Positions 50,333 to 61,158 are shown, counted from the first letter of the stretch. The stretch is DNA of 64,000 nt from an uncultured Clostridia bacterium (GCA_947623175.1 CANQGK010000007.1:1-64000), one strand, 5' to 3'. Made by a program: numbers and translations. Notes: generated from the sequence alone by a model not told the origin.

Positions 50333-51118
50333 ATGACCGTTTTGGAACAGCTTGCCGATTATGCAAAGGAGCGCACCGAGCTTGCAAAAAAACGGCTTTC
50401 GACGCAGGATATAAAAAAAGCGGCGCGCATCTTGCCGAAGGGTGATTTTGCGTTTGAAAAGGCGCTTAAGGGCGACGACATCGCCTTTATTTGCGAATGC
50501 AAAAAAGCCTCGCCTTCAAAGGGAATAATCGCAGCCGATTTTCCCTATTTGCAAATTGCGAAGGAATACGAAGCCGCCGGAGCGGACTGTATCTCGGTGC
50601 TTACGGAGCCCAAGTGGTTTTTGGGAAGCGACGATTATCTGCGAGAAATTGCAAAAAACGTATCTATTCCCTGCCTTAGGAAGGATTTTACCGTAGACGA
50701 ATATATGATTTACGAGGCGAAGCTTTCGGGCGCTTCCGCCGTACTTTTGATCTGCGCGATACTTACGCGGGAACAGCTTTGCGAATATATCGAAATATGC
50801 AACTCTCTCGGGCTGTCCGCGCTGGTGGAAGCCCACGACGAAAAAGAGGTCGAGACGGCTTTGCGCGCAAAAGCGAGGATTATAGGGGTAAACAACCGCA
50901 ACCTTAAGGATTTTACGGTCGATAACGAAAACAGCCGCAAATTGAGAAAGCTTATTCCGCAAAACGTTATCTTTGTTTCCGAAAGCGGGGTAAAAACCGC
51001 GGAGGACGTACGGCTTTTGCGCGAAGCGGGCGCCGACGCCGTTCTTATAGGCGAGACCCTTATGCGCGCCGCGGATAAAAAGGCAAAGCTTAACGAGCTT
51101 AAGGGGCAAGGCCTATGA
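50333..51118 (+). CDS. trpC: Indole-3-glycerol phosphate synthase
   Basis: FICECKKASPSKGII, SVLTEPKWFLGS, LRKDFTVDEYMIYEA. Confidence 0.95.
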   Translation: MTVLEQLADYAKERTELAKKRLSTQDIKKAARILPKGDFAFEKALKGDDIAFICECKKASPSKGIIAADFPYLQIAKEYEAAGADCISVLTEPKWFLGSDDYLREIAKNVSIPCLRKDFTVDEYMIYEAKLSGASAVLLICAILTREQLCEYIEICNSLGLSALVEAHDEKEVETALRAKARIIGVNNRNLKDFTVDNENSRKLRKLIPQNVIFVSESGVKTAEDVRLLREAGADAVLIGETLMRAADKKAKLNELKGQGL

Positions 51119-51714
51119 CTCAAATAAAACTGTGCGGATTATCGCGTCAATGTGACATAATTGCCGCAAACCGGCTTATGCCCGAATATATAGGCTTTGT
51201 TTTTTACAAAAAAAGCCACAGATACGTCACTTTCGATACTGCCGCCGCGCTTAAAAGGGCGCTTAATAAAGACATTAAAGCGGTAGGCGTATTTGTGGAC
51301 GAGCCGCCGGAGAATATAGCCCGCCTTTTAAACGAAGGTATTATCGATATGGCGCAGCTTCACGGCAAGGAAGACGACGAATATATAACAAGGCTTCGCG
51401 CTTTAAGCCAAAAACCTTTAATCAAGGCGATACGCATAAAAAGCGGCGACGATATAATAAGGGCGAAAAGCTGCGGCGCCGATTATCTGCTTTTGGACGC
51501 CGGAATGGGCGGCGGAAAAACCTTCGATTGGGATTGTATCAAAAATATAAACCGTCCCTATTTTTTAGCCGGCGGACTGACGCCCGAAAATGCAGCCGAC
51601 GCGATAAACCGCCTTCACCCCTTTGCGGTGGACGTAAGCTCCGGCATAGAAACGGAAAATAAAAAAGACGAATTGAAAATGATTGAGTTTGTACGTACCG
51701 TAAGAAGTATGTAG
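51115..51714 (+). CDS. trpF: Phosphoribosylanthranilate isomerase
   Basis: [37 protein letters not shown]. Confidence 0.95.
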   Translation: MTQIKLCGLSRQCDIIAANRLMPEYIGFVFYKKSHRYVTFDTAAALKRALNKDIKAVGVFVDEPPENIARLLNEGIIDMAQLHGKEDDEYITRLRALSQKPLIKAIRIKSGDDIIRAKSCGADYLLLDAGMGGGKTFDWDCIKNINRPYFLAGGLTPENAADAINRLHPFAVDVSSGIETENKKDELKMIEFVRTVRSM

Positions 51715-51727
51715 AAAAGGAGCCATT

Positions 51728-52918
51728 ATGACAAACAAAAACGGAAGATTCGGCGTTCACGGCGGTCAGTATATTCCCGAAACGCTGATGAACGCGGTGA
51801 TCGAGCTTGAAAAGGGATACAACTATTATAAAAACGATCCCGCTTTTAACAAAGAGCTTTCCGAGCTTTTAAACGAATACGCCGGCAGACCGTCGCGCCT
51901 TTACTTTGCAAAGAAAATGACCGAAGATCTCGGCGGAGCCAAAATTTATCTCAAGCGCGAGGATCTCAACCACACGGGCGCGCATAAAATCAACAACGTA
52001 TTGGGCCAGGCGTTATTAGCCAAAAAAATGGGCAAAACCCGCCTGATAGCCGAAACCGGAGCCGGTCAGCATGGGGTTGCCACGGCTACCGCCGCCGCGC
52101 TTATGGGTATGGAGTGCGTGGTATTTATGGGCGAAGAGGATACAAAGCGCCAGGCGCTTAACGTCTACCGCATGCGACTGCTCGGCGCCGAGGTAATACC
52201 GGTAACAAGCGGCACGGCGACTCTCAAGGACGCCGTATCGGAGGCTATGCGCGAATGGACAAACAGAATAGCCGATACCCATTACTGCTTGGGCTCGGTT
52301 ATGGGGCCCCACCCCTTCCCCACCATTGTGCGGGATTTTCAGGCGGTAATTTCCAAGGAAATAAAGGAACAGATGCTTGAAAAAGAGGGCAAGCTCCCCG
52401 ACGCCGTTATCGCCTGCGTCGGAGGCGGTTCCAACGCGATAGGCAGCTTTTATCATTTTATTGAGGATAAAAGCGTTCGGCTTATAGGCTGTGAAGCCGC
52501 GGGCAGAGGTATAGATACCTTAGAGACCGCCGCAACCGTAAATACCGGAAAATTGGGAATTTTCCACGGTATGAAATCTTATTTTTGTCAGGACGAATAC
52601 GGTCAGATAGCTCCCGTTTATTCCATTTCGGCGGGGCTCGATTACCCGGGAATAGGACCAGAGCATGCGCATCTTCACGATATCGGCAGAGCGCAGTACG
52701 TTCCGGTTACCGACGACGAAGCGGTAAACGCTTTCGAATACCTTTCGAAATGCGAGGGCATCATTCCGGCTATCGAGTCGGCGCACGCGGTGGCTCACGC
52801 CATAAAGCTTGCCCCCACCTGGGATAAGGACAAGGTGATCGTGATCACCGTTTCGGGCAGGGGCGATAAGGACTGCGCCGCGATTGCAAGATACAGAGGT
52901 GAAAATATTTATGAATAG
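51728..52918 (+). CDS. trpB: Tryptophan synthase beta subunit
   Basis: [38 protein letters not shown]. Confidence 0.98.
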   Translation: MTNKNGRFGVHGGQYIPETLMNAVIELEKGYNYYKNDPAFNKELSELLNEYAGRPSRLYFAKKMTEDLGGAKIYLKREDLNHTGAHKINNVLGQALLAKKMGKTRLIAETGAGQHGVATATAAALMGMECVVFMGEEDTKRQALNVYRMRLLGAEVIPVTSGTATLKDAVSEAMREWTNRIADTHYCLGSVMGPHPFPTIVRDFQAVISKEIKEQMLEKEGKLPDAVIACVGGGSNAIGSFYHFIEDKSVRLIGCEAAGRGIDTLETAATVNTGKLGIFHGMKSYFCQDEYGQIAPVYSISAGLDYPGIGPEHAHLHDIGRAQYVPVTDDEAVNAFEYLSKCEGIIPAIESAHAVAHAIKLAPTWDKDKVIVITVSGRGDKDCAAIARYRGENIYE

Positions 52919-53678
52919 AATAAAAAGCGCATTCGAAAACGGCAAGGCCTTTATTGCCTTTATCACCTGCGGCGATCCCGATTTGGAAACCACCGCCGCA
53001 GTGGTAAAGGAAGCCGTAAAAAACGGCGCCGACCTTATAGAGCTCGGTATTCCCTTTTCGGACCCAACCGCCGAAGGACCGGTTATTCAGGGCGCCAATC
53101 TGCGGGCGCTCAAGGGCGGTGTCACCACCGATAAAATTTTTGATTTTGTCAAAAAATTGCGCGGCGAAGTCGACGTTCCGCTGGTATTTATGACCTACTC
53201 GAACGTGGTATTTTCCTACGGAGCGGAGCGGTTTATTTCCTTATGCAAGGACACCGGAATCGACGGACTTATTCTTCCCGATTTGCCGTTTGAAGAAAAG
53301 GACGAATTTTTACCCGTCTGCCGCAAATACGGCATTGCTTTGATATCGCTTATTGCGCCCACCTCCGAAAACCGAATAGCTATGATAGCAAAGGAAGCGG
53401 AGGGCTTTTTATACATAGTCTCAAGCCTCGGCGTTACGGGAACCCGAAGCGAAATCACCACCGATTTAAAATCGATGGTAGCGCTTGTACGGCAAAATAC
53501 CGACATCCCCTGCGCCATAGGCTTCGGCATTTCCACCCCCGAGCAAGCCAAAAAAATGGCGGGGCTTTCGGACGGGGCGATAGTCGGCTCGGCGATTATA
53601 AAGCTTATAGAGAAGTACGGAAAAGCGGCTCCCGAATATGTGGGCAAATACGTCAAAAGTATGACACAGGTGCTGTAA
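52911..53678 (+). CDS. trpA: Tryptophan synthase alpha subunit
   Basis: [39 protein letters not shown]. Confidence 0.95.
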   Translation: MNRIKSAFENGKAFIAFITCGDPDLETTAAVVKEAVKNGADLIELGIPFSDPTAEGPVIQGANLRALKGGVTTDKIFDFVKKLRGEVDVPLVFMTYSNVVFSYGAERFISLCKDTGIDGLILPDLPFEEKDEFLPVCRKYGIALISLIAPTSENRIAMIAKEAEGFLYIVSSLGVTGTRSEITTDLKSMVALVRQNTDIPCAIGFGISTPEQAKKMAGLSDGAIVGSAIIKLIEKYGKAAPEYVGKYVKSMTQVL

Positions 53679-53825
53679 AAGCCCATTCTATGATTCGTAG
53701 AGTCCTTCTCTACTCGCTCTACTTGGCAAAATTTGCATCGTGTAGTCTCTTATACCGACGGTAGGTTGAAAATCCTGCGCACTCTGTTATAATGTAAACA
53801 TAATCTGCGGAAAAGGAAACGGTTT

Positions 53826-54665
53826 ATGAATCTTTTGTATTGCGGCGACGGCAACATTGAAGACGGCGTTATAATATCCGTCCTTTCATTTTGCAAAAAC
53901 GTAAACGAACCATTAAACGTTTATTTGGTAACCGCTTCCGTTACAAACGGAAAAACGGTGCGGCATTCATTATCCCCCGATTTTGCTTTATTATTGGAAG
54001 AAAAAATAAAAGAGTACAACGAAAATAATAAAGTGACCCTTATCGATATTTCCGACGAGTTTAACGAAAACAAGCCTTACGCCAATATGGACACAAGGTT
54101 TACCCCGTGCTGTATGCTGAGGCTTTATACCGATATGCTCGACGAAATTCCCGAGCGGGTTTTGTATATTGATAACGACGTGATATGCCGCAAAAATCCG
54201 AGTGATTTTTATTATCAAAAAATGGACAATTTTGAATTGGCGGGCGTTTTGGACTATTACGGCAGTTGGTTTTTTAAGCACAGGCTCTTTAAAAGGGATT
54301 ATATCAATTCGGGCGTGCTTTTGCTTAATATGAAAAAAATCCGGCAAACCGGACTGTTCGAAAAAAGCCGAAAGCGCTGTGCCGAAATCGAAATGTTCAT
54401 GCCCGATCAATCGGCGCTTAATAAGCTGTCTGCTTATAAAAAAATATGCCCGCGCAAATATAACGAACAGCGAAAATTACATAAGGATACCGTTTTTCAG
54501 CATTTTACCACAAGCTTTCGCTTTTTTCCGTGGTTCCATACCGTAACGGTAAAGCCATGGAATATAACCGGGATGCATGAAACGTTAAAGCTTTTCTGTT
54601 ATGATAATATTTTAAACGAATATCTGAGTGTTAAGGAGAAATACAACCATGAACGAGCAATTTGA
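53826..54665 (+). CDS. Glycosyltransferase family 8
   Basis: RVLYIDNDVICRKNPSDFY (DxD), YINSGVLLLNMKKIR. Confidence 0.9.
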   Translation: MNLLYCGDGNIEDGVIISVLSFCKNVNEPLNVYLVTASVTNGKTVRHSLSPDFALLLEEKIKEYNENNKVTLIDISDEFNENKPYANMDTRFTPCCMLRLYTDMLDEIPERVLYIDNDVICRKNPSDFYYQKMDNFELAGVLDYYGSWFFKHRLFKRDYINSGVLLLNMKKIRQTGLFEKSRKRCAEIEMFMPDQSALNKLSAYKKICPRKYNEQRKLHKDTVFQHFTTSFRFFPWFHTVTVKPWNITGMHETLKLFCYDNILNEYLSVKEKYNHERAI

Positions 54666-55608
54666 AATACCCGTTTTCTTTTCGATAGATAACGGATATG
54701 CTCCCTATCTTGCGGCGGCGCTTAATTCCGCAGTTAAAAATTCATCGAAAAACCGAAATTACAAAGCGATAATACTGTATCAGGATTTAAGCGAGGAAAA
54801 TAAAAATAAATTATCTATGCTTGCAAGCGATAATTTCAAAATCGAATTTATTCCTATGAAACGGGAGCTTTCCTCCATCACGGACAAGATGGAAAACCGT
54901 CTGCGCTGTGAATACTTTACCCTTACGATCTATTTCCGCCTTTTTATACCGGCTATGTTCCCGCAGTATAAAAAGGGCATCTACATTGACAGCGACGTCG
55001 TGGTATTGGGCGATTTGGCGGAGCTGTATGATATCGATATAGGCGAAAACCTCATCGGCGCATGCGCGGATAAATCGGTAGTCAACGTTGAAACGCTTGC
55101 GTCTTACATGGAAAACGCCGTAGGCATAAGCCGTTACGAGTACATAAACTCTGGCGTGCTGCTTATGAACCTCGAAGCGCTCAGAAATCTTGAATTTGAC
55201 CGGCATTTCTTAAACCTTTTAAACACATACCATTTCGACTCCATCGCCCCCGACCAGGATTATATAAACGCCATCTGCCACGGAAAAATACATTACTTAG
55301 ATGACGTATGGGATAAAATGCCCGAATCCGAAATAAACGAGGGCGAAACACTTAAGCTTGTGCATTACAACCTGTTTTCAAAGCCCTGGTGCTACGACGA
55401 CATAAGATACGGCGAATATTTCTGGGAATACATAAAAAATACCGGCTACGAGACGGCGGCGCGGGATTACAGAAATTCTTTTACGGAAGAAAACGTAAAA
55501 TCGGATAAGGAATGTCTGAATTTGCTTTTATCTCGCGGAGCCTCCATACCGAATAACGAGGTCACCTTTAAAAAAATCTTTGAAAGCGGTGTGAAGATAA
55601 GGTTATGA
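54649..55608 (+). CDS. Glycosyltransferase family 8
   Basis: KGIYIDSDVVVLGDLAELY, YINSGVLLMNLEALR, DQDYIN. Confidence 0.92.
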   Translation: MNEQFEIPVFFSIDNGYAPYLAAALNSAVKNSSKNRNYKAIILYQDLSEENKNKLSMLASDNFKIEFIPMKRELSSITDKMENRLRCEYFTLTIYFRLFIPAMFPQYKKGIYIDSDVVVLGDLAELYDIDIGENLIGACADKSVVNVETLASYMENAVGISRYEYINSGVLLMNLEALRNLEFDRHFLNLLNTYHFDSIAPDQDYINAICHGKIHYLDDVWDKMPESEINEGETLKLVHYNLFSKPWCYDDIRYGEYFWEYIKNTGYETAARDYRNSFTEENVKSDKECLNLLLSRGASIPNNEVTFKKIFESGVKIRL

Positions 55609-56480
55609 TTATAGGCGCAGATCGCGAAAAGGTTATAGAAAACATTCGTGAAGCCTTAAAAAATTCCGATTTTTACGCCAAAGCGGAAATCGGCGACCCG
55701 GTACTCACAAACGAGGAGAGCGTTGCGCTCGTAGAAAAATATCTTGCCTCAAAAAACAAAACAGGCTTTAAGCTCAAATCCTTCTGCGCCAAGGTTATCG
55801 CGGATTTGGCGGCGTCGATAATCAATAAGGATACCGAATTTGTCGGCAGTATCGATGAAGAGGTTTTAAAAAACGGATTTATCGTGACAAGCAACCATTT
55901 CGGACCGCTTGAAAATACGATCATCCGCTATTACCTTAAAAAGCACGGCAAGGTAAAGCTCAACATAGTAAGTCAGGTAACCAACTTCGCCATGAAGGGC
56001 TTTATCGGCTTTCTTATGAATTATACCTCCACCGTTCCCCTGCCGACCGATCCCCGCCTTTTGGCGCACGGCTTTACGGATACCTTAAGAGAGTGTATAG
56101 ACAAAAAACAGGCGGTTTTAATATATCCCGAGCAGGAAATGTGGTTTAATTACCGCAAGCCGCGCCCACCCAAAAAGGGCGCCTATCATTTTGCGGCAAA
56201 AATAGGCTGTCCGGTCGTCTCTTGTTTTGTGGAAATAATCGATAAAGACGAAAAAGAAAACGAAAGCTTTTACAAAACGAAATACAGGATGCACATTTTG
56301 GACGTGCTCTACCCCGACACAGACAGCAGTGTAAAGAAAAACAGCGAAGCCCTCTGCGCTAAGGATTACGAGCTTAAAAAGGCAATGTATGAAAAATGCT
56401 ATAACAAACCGCTCACCTATGATTTCAGCGCCGACGACATCGCCGGCTGGATAGGAAAAACCGATGAAGAACCGTGTTAG
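55605..56480 (+). CDS. PlsC-like acyltransferase
   Basis: IVTSNHFGPLENT (variant HX4D-like), IYPEQEMWFNYRKPRPPKKGAYHFA. Confidence 0.8.
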   Translation: MIIGADREKVIENIREALKNSDFYAKAEIGDPVLTNEESVALVEKYLASKNKTGFKLKSFCAKVIADLAASIINKDTEFVGSIDEEVLKNGFIVTSNHFGPLENTIIRYYLKKHGKVKLNIVSQVTNFAMKGFIGFLMNYTSTVPLPTDPRLLAHGFTDTLRECIDKKQAVLIYPEQEMWFNYRKPRPPKKGAYHFAAKIGCPVVSCFVEIIDKDEKENESFYKTKYRMHILDVLYPDTDSSVKKNSEALCAKDYELKKAMYEKCYNKPLTYDFSADDIAGWIGKTDEEPC

Positions 56481-57222
56481 ATATTACCGCTCGTTTGAAG
56501 ACGATTTTTTTCAATCGGGCGAAACCCACACTCTCCCGCCCGATTATAAATGGATTAGAAAAGATATTGTCTCAAAGATTTTATCCGCAATAATTTATAC
56601 CTTTGCCGTTATTTTTTCAAATGTATATTGCCGCTTTTTCCTTCACGTTAAGGTTCGCGGCGCGGACAAGCTTCGCAAACATAAGGACGGTTATTTTTTA
56701 TACGCCAATCACACCCAGCCGATAGGCGACGTTTTCACCCCCGCGCTTGTCTGTTTTCCGAAAAGGATATACACGGTAGTGGGCGCCGCAAATATGGATT
56801 TGCCCGTTATAGGAAAAATCCTTCCGTTTTTGGGAGCGCTGCCTATTCCCGGCTCGCTTAAGGGAATGAAGGAATTTAACAATGCCGTCCAAACGCGGGT
56901 AAACGACGGTCATCCCATAATAATCTATCCGGAAGCGCATTTGTGGGAATACTACACAAAAATACGCCCTTTTTCGGACGTTTCATTTAAATATCCGGTA
57001 AAGTCGGGTAAAGCGGTTTTTTCAATGACCTCCACCTATCAAAAGCGAAAATTCGGCAAAAAGCCCAAAACCACCGTTTTTATAGACGGTCCGTTTACCC
57101 CGGAGGGCGAAGCCTTAAAGGAAAAAACTAAATCGCTCAAAGACGCGGTTTTTGAGAGTATGCAAAAGCGGAGTGAGCTCAGCACCTGCGAATACATAAA
57201 ATATATTTATACCGAAAATTAA
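56464..57222 (+). CDS. PlsC-like acyltransferase
   Basis: FLYANHTQPIGD, IIYPEAHLWEYYTKIRPF. Confidence 0.85.
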   Translation: MKNRVRYYRSFEDDFFQSGETHTLPPDYKWIRKDIVSKILSAIIYTFAVIFSNVYCRFFLHVKVRGADKLRKHKDGYFLYANHTQPIGDVFTPALVCFPKRIYTVVGAANMDLPVIGKILPFLGALPIPGSLKGMKEFNNAVQTRVNDGHPIIIYPEAHLWEYYTKIRPFSDVSFKYPVKSGKAVFSMTSTYQKRKFGKKPKTTVFIDGPFTPEGEALKEKTKSLKDAVFESMQKRSELSTCEYIKYIYTEN

Positions 57223-57262
57223 ACACCTGCCCTAAAGCGATGAGCCGAAGGCAGGTGTTTTT
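57222..57262. terminator. Rho-independent terminator
   Basis: AACACCTGCC...GGCAGGTGTT followed by T-run. Confidence 0.85.
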
Positions 57263-57272
57263 TTATTATATT

Positions 57273-57755
57273 TTACACTTCGATAATTATCGGCATTATT
57301 CCCTTTTCGGTGATATCTATTACCGCATACGAATTTCTGCCTTCTCTGGCGCGCGAACAGGAGCCCGGATTAACCAAATAGATGCCGTCTTCATATAATA
57401 TATGTGAAACATGAGTGTGACCGTAAAGCACTATATCGCAATTATTCCTTTTGGCAAGCTCCGTAAGCCGCTGTGTGCCGTATTTTACCGACAAGGTATG
57501 CCCGTGAGTGTAAAGTATGCGTTTTCCGCTCAAAACCTCTAAACCCACAGTCGGAAGCAAAGAGGCAAAATCGCAATTTCCGCAAACCGTGTGAAAATTC
57601 TTTTGCGGATACAAATATTCGAAATCTTCGATATCGGCAGTATTGTCTCCCAGGAAAAAGACATGCGCGGCGTCCGGCTGAGAAGACAGTATTTTATCGA
57701 TAACCGCGCTTTTGCCATGCGAATCGGATATAACGATTATTCTCATAAATTTCAC
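57273..57755 (-). CDS. YfcE/MJ0936-family metallophosphoesterase
   Basis: IVISDSHGK, FFLGDNTADIED, GNCD, LYGHTHVSH. Confidence 0.92.
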   Translation of the reverse strand: MKFMRIIVISDSHGKSAVIDKILSSQPDAAHVFFLGDNTADIEDFEYLYPQKNFHTVCGNCDFASLLPTVGLEVLSGKRILYTHGHTLSVKYGTQRLTELAKRNNCDIVLYGHTHVSHILYEDGIYLVNPGSCSRAREGRNSYAVIDITEKGIMPIIIEV

Positions 57756-57831
57756 CCGTTTATTCTATATAGGTTTTTATTTTCATATTATATTATAAAT
57801 CAAAACATTTCATTTTTCAACGGAGGCGCTT

Positions 57832-58044
57832 ATGAACAACAGCGAAAATAATATTCCGAAAATAAATAAAGAAATTATGGATTATGCAAAAAAGGGCAAC
57901 ACAAATAAGCTTATAAACAACCTGTCCGCCGAAGATAAACAAAAATTAAATTCCATTCTCAACGACAAAACCGCTTTGGAAAGCATATTGAAAAGTCCGC
58001 AGGCGGCGGCGCTGATGAAAGCTTTGGGAGGCAAAAATGGATGA
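57832..58044 (+). CDS. Small protein of unknown function, putative sporulation-linked cassette
   Basis: 70 aa, overlaps next ORF, upstream of SASP gene. Confidence 0.6.
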   Translation: MNNSENNIPKINKEIMDYAKKGNTNKLINNLSAEDKQKLNSILNDKTALESILKSPQAAALMKALGGKNG

Positions 58045-58384
58045 ATTAAGCGAAAAACTCTCCGATATACTCAATAACCCCGAAAGCTTATCGCAAGTGC
58101 GGCAAATGGCCGAAAATATACTCGGAAACAATCAAAAGCCGGAAGAAAAAAGCACGGCTTTAAACGAACTTGACTCGGTTTTGGGCGCCGGAGAGCTGCA
58201 ATCCGTTATATCGATAATAGAAAAGCTCAAATCGTCCGGCAACGATCCGCGTTCACAACTGCTTAACGCTTTAAAGCCTCATTTGAGCAAGCCCAAACGT
58301 GAAAAAGCGGACACCGCGATCAAAATATTAAAGGTTATAGAAATTTTACCTTATTTAAGGGAAAGCGGTATATTGAACCTGTAA
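58037..58384 (+). CDS. Uncharacterised 115-aa helical protein
   Basis: Overlapping co-directional ORF in the same cassette. Confidence 0.65.
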   Translation: MDELSEKLSDILNNPESLSQVRQMAENILGNNQKPEEKSTALNELDSVLGAGELQSVISIIEKLKSSGNDPRSQLLNALKPHLSKPKREKADTAIKILKVIEILPYLRESGILNL

Positions 58385-58414
58385 TAAAACAACAAATCAA
58401 GGGGGGGAATAAAA

Positions 58415-58771
58415 ATGAATGAAAACGACTTTAACCGACGCCGGCAAGACTCGATAGCGCAAATGCGCGAAATGAGCGCCAAATCACAAACAAACAGCAA
58501 TGCCCGCAAAATGCCGCCCGTTCCCCCGTTTGTAAAGCTGCCGGAAAACAATAATAACCTTGCCGCCGCAGCTTCGTTTCAAAAAGACGATCCGCCCGAA
58601 ATTAACCCTCGGGAAAACGCCGTACCTTACAAAACCGGACTCAATATTCCCTTTTCGGATAATCTTTTCAAAGACGGCGATTTTTCATTGATATTGGGAT
58701 TGCTCCTTATTCTTATGAGCGAAAACGCCGATAAAATGCTTTTATTTGCTTTGGTTTATATATTGCTCTGA
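58415..58771 (+). CDS. Uncharacterised protein with C-terminal hydrophobic helices
   Basis: Preceded by strong SD (AAGGGGGG); C-terminus FSLILGLLLILMSENADKMLLFALVYILL. Confidence 0.65.
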   Translation: MNENDFNRRRQDSIAQMREMSAKSQTNSNARKMPPVPPFVKLPENNNNLAAAASFQKDDPPEINPRENAVPYKTGLNIPFSDNLFKDGDFSLILGLLLILMSENADKMLLFALVYILL

Positions 58772-58872
58772 TTTTTGCGATTTTACAATAATTACCTTAA
58801 ATAAAAAATAATTATTTTCACAAGCTATTATTGCAAACGCAAAAATATTTAAAGTTTAGGAGAGAAATTAAG

Positions 58873-59064
58873 ATGGCTAAGTCTAATATTGCAGTACCCG
58901 AGGCTAAGGACGCTCTCAATCGTTTTAAGATGGAAGCGGCCAACGAAGTAGGCGTAAGCTTAAAGCAGGGCTACAACGGCGACCTCACCTCTAAGCAGGC
59001 AGGCTCGATCGGCGGACAGATGGTTAAAAAAATGATCGAATCTTACGAAAACAGCATGAAATAA
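58873..59064 (+). CDS. Alpha/beta-type small acid-soluble spore protein
   Basis: MAKSNIAVPEAKDALNRFKMEAANEVGVSLKQGYNGDLTSKQAGSIGGQMVKKMIESYE. Confidence 0.95.
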   Translation: MAKSNIAVPEAKDALNRFKMEAANEVGVSLKQGYNGDLTSKQAGSIGGQMVKKMIESYENSMK

Positions 59065-59080
59065 GATTTCAATCAATAAA

Positions 59081-59119
59081 GGGGCTGCGGCAAGTAAATT
59101 TTGTGCCGCAGCCCCTTTT
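59081..59119 (+). terminator. Rho-independent terminator of SASP gene
   Basis: GGGGCTGCGGC...GCCGCAGCCCC-TTTT. Confidence 0.9.
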
Positions 59120-59225
59120 CTGCATTTTGGCTTTTATCAATAATAAAGAGTCTAAATCGATTTGCGCCGTATAAATATAATCTCTGTTCTTAAGATATAG
59201 CAATGCAATCATATTACAATGCTAT

Positions 59226-59259
59226 GTCAAAAAGCCCGGTATAAACCGAGCTTTTTGAC
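59226..59259 (-). terminator. Hairpin terminator GTCAAAAAGC...GCTTTTTGAC
   Basis: 10-bp perfect stem downstream of the kinase-like gene. Confidence 0.6.
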
Positions 59260-59302
59260 AGTCCGACAAGGCTTAAAGCTTTAGCTTAAATCCTGTTTAT
59301 TT

Positions 59303-61000
59303 TTAATAATCATAATCGGTATCATCCGTGCTGCTTTCGGGGAGGTCTTCGCCTTTGTAGGAGTTGACGTATATTTTTACCGATTCTTCTGTTGAAACCG
59401 AGGTGCCGTATTTTGGCAATTGGTCTAATACGACGCCGGGCTTCATGGCTTCGTCGTACTTTTCGAGCACCTCGATATTGTCGTACAAAAAGCCTTGTTT
59501 TAAAAGCTCCAATTTAGCGTTAAGCTCGTCAAGGCCCAAAACGTTGGCGATTTTAATTTCTTTTGAGCCTAAACTGATAACCAAATTTATCTTGGTATCG
59601 CGCACGACGCTGTCGCCGGCTTTTACCGACTGCGAGCATATCGTACCCTTGGGATAATCGTTGGAATAGTTTTTATCGGAAATTACAAATTCGAACATTT
59701 CGTAATCCTTATTATCGATAATATCCGCATAATACTTTCCTCGTAATTCGGGTACGGCGTACTGTTTTGCGGTAACCTCCGCCCCGCTGTCGATACTGCC
59801 GATGGAATCAACCTCCGGCGCGGATATGGATATTTGGTCGCTTTCCTGAGCGTCGTCCTTTTTTGGGAAAACGGCGTCCTTGAAAACCGTTAAAGCCAAA
59901 ACCGCCGCGAGTACCAGAAAGACAAGCGCCGTGCAGACGGCGGATATGACCGCATATTTTGCCGAGCTGCCTTTCTTTTTTGCAGGCTTTACATTGTCGT
60001 CGCCTTTATCGGGCTTTTGACGGTGAACGGGAGCCTCGCTTCGCATTTCGGCATACACAAGCTCGTTTTTAAATTCTTCTATATTTTTAGTACGGTTTTC
60101 GGGCAGAACCTGCAAGCCGTTAGCCAAGGCGGACAATACATGACGCGGAAGCTCCTCCGCAAACTTGGCGGGAACGGTCATCGAATTATCCTCAAGCCTT
60201 ACGGGGGCTTCGGGCGGAGTCACTCCTATCAATACTCTGAAAAGAGTGGCGCAAAGTCCGTAAACGTCGGTATAAACGCCGTCATGAATGTCCTTAAAGC
60301 CGTAAAGCTCAACCGGCGAATAGCCGGCGAATAGCTGAGATTTTAGCTCGGAATCGTTGATCCTTAATTTTTTTACGGAATAATCGTCGATATAAAGCTT
60401 GCCGTCGCGCCCCACGATTATCGTATAGGCGGATATTCCCCTATGTATAAATCCCGCGTCGTTCATGCCCTTTACGGTATCGATAATAGGCAGGAAAAGC
60501 GCCCTTGCCTGCTCCCACTTAAGGTAATTGCCGTTTTTTTGCAAAAAGCTTTCCAGGGTAATTCCCGAAATATTGGCGCTTGCGGCATAAACCGTTCCGT
60601 TTTCTTCAAAAACAGAGGAAACCGGCACGAGGGCAGGCAGATCGCTGTTCATAATACCGCCGTTGATTTCGGTAAATTCGAGCAGTCCTTCGTTAAAGGT
60701 ATATTCTCCGCCCTTGACCATAGATACCGTTTTATCGGGATTGCGGTGGGCAAAGCCCTGCGGAAAATATTCTTTTATTCTGATTGCCGCGGATTTGGCG
60801 TTATCCCAAGCGATATAGGTTATGGACTCGCCGTTTTCTTTGATAACCTTTCCGATTAAATAACGGTTGCTTATAACAAATTTCACCGGCAATGCGTACT
60901 CCGGATTTCCGGAATCGGAATCATAACCGCATATCGGGCAGATTTTTTCCCCGCCGTTATCGTTCATACATCCGAAACATAGTCTGTTGCTGTTTATCAT
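59303..61000 (-). CDS. Kinase-like (probable pseudokinase) membrane protein with N-terminal zinc ribbon and C-terminal PASTA domains
   Basis: CFGCMNDNGGEKICPICGYD; kinase fold with HRGISAYTI and DDYS; TM AVISAVCTALVFLVLAAVLAL; PASTA-type repeats. Confidence 0.8.
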   Translation of the reverse strand: MINSNRLCFGCMNDNGGEKICPICGYDSDSGNPEYALPVKFVISNRYLIGKVIKENGESITYIAWDNAKSAAIRIKEYFPQGFAHRNPDKTVSMVKGGEYTFNEGLLEFTEINGGIMNSDLPALVPVSSVFEENGTVYAASANISGITLESFLQKNGNYLKWEQARALFLPIIDTVKGMNDAGFIHRGISAYTIIVGRDGKLYIDDYSVKKLRINDSELKSQLFAGYSPVELYGFKDIHDGVYTDVYGLCATLFRVLIGVTPPEAPVRLEDNSMTVPAKFAEELPRHVLSALANGLQVLPENRTKNIEEFKNELVYAEMRSEAPVHRQKPDKGDDNVKPAKKKGSSAKYAVISAVCTALVFLVLAAVLALTVFKDAVFPKKDDAQESDQISISAPEVDSIGSIDSGAEVTAKQYAVPELRGKYYADIIDNKDYEMFEFVISDKNYSNDYPKGTICSQSVKAGDSVVRDTKINLVISLGSKEIKIANVLGLDELNAKLELLKQGFLYDNIEVLEKYDEAMKPGVVLDQLPKYGTSVSTEESVKIYVNSYKGEDLPESSTDDTDYDY

Positions 61001-61158
61001 ACTAAACCTCCGAAAAAAGAGTTTTAATGAATGTAAGCTTAATATAACACATTTTTTTGAAAATTTCAACCTATACCGTATTTATAAGCGTATTTATGAA
61101 TTATTAAACCGAAAAACCGGGGTAAACTTTTAATAAAAAGTGATTGGAAGACGGTTTT

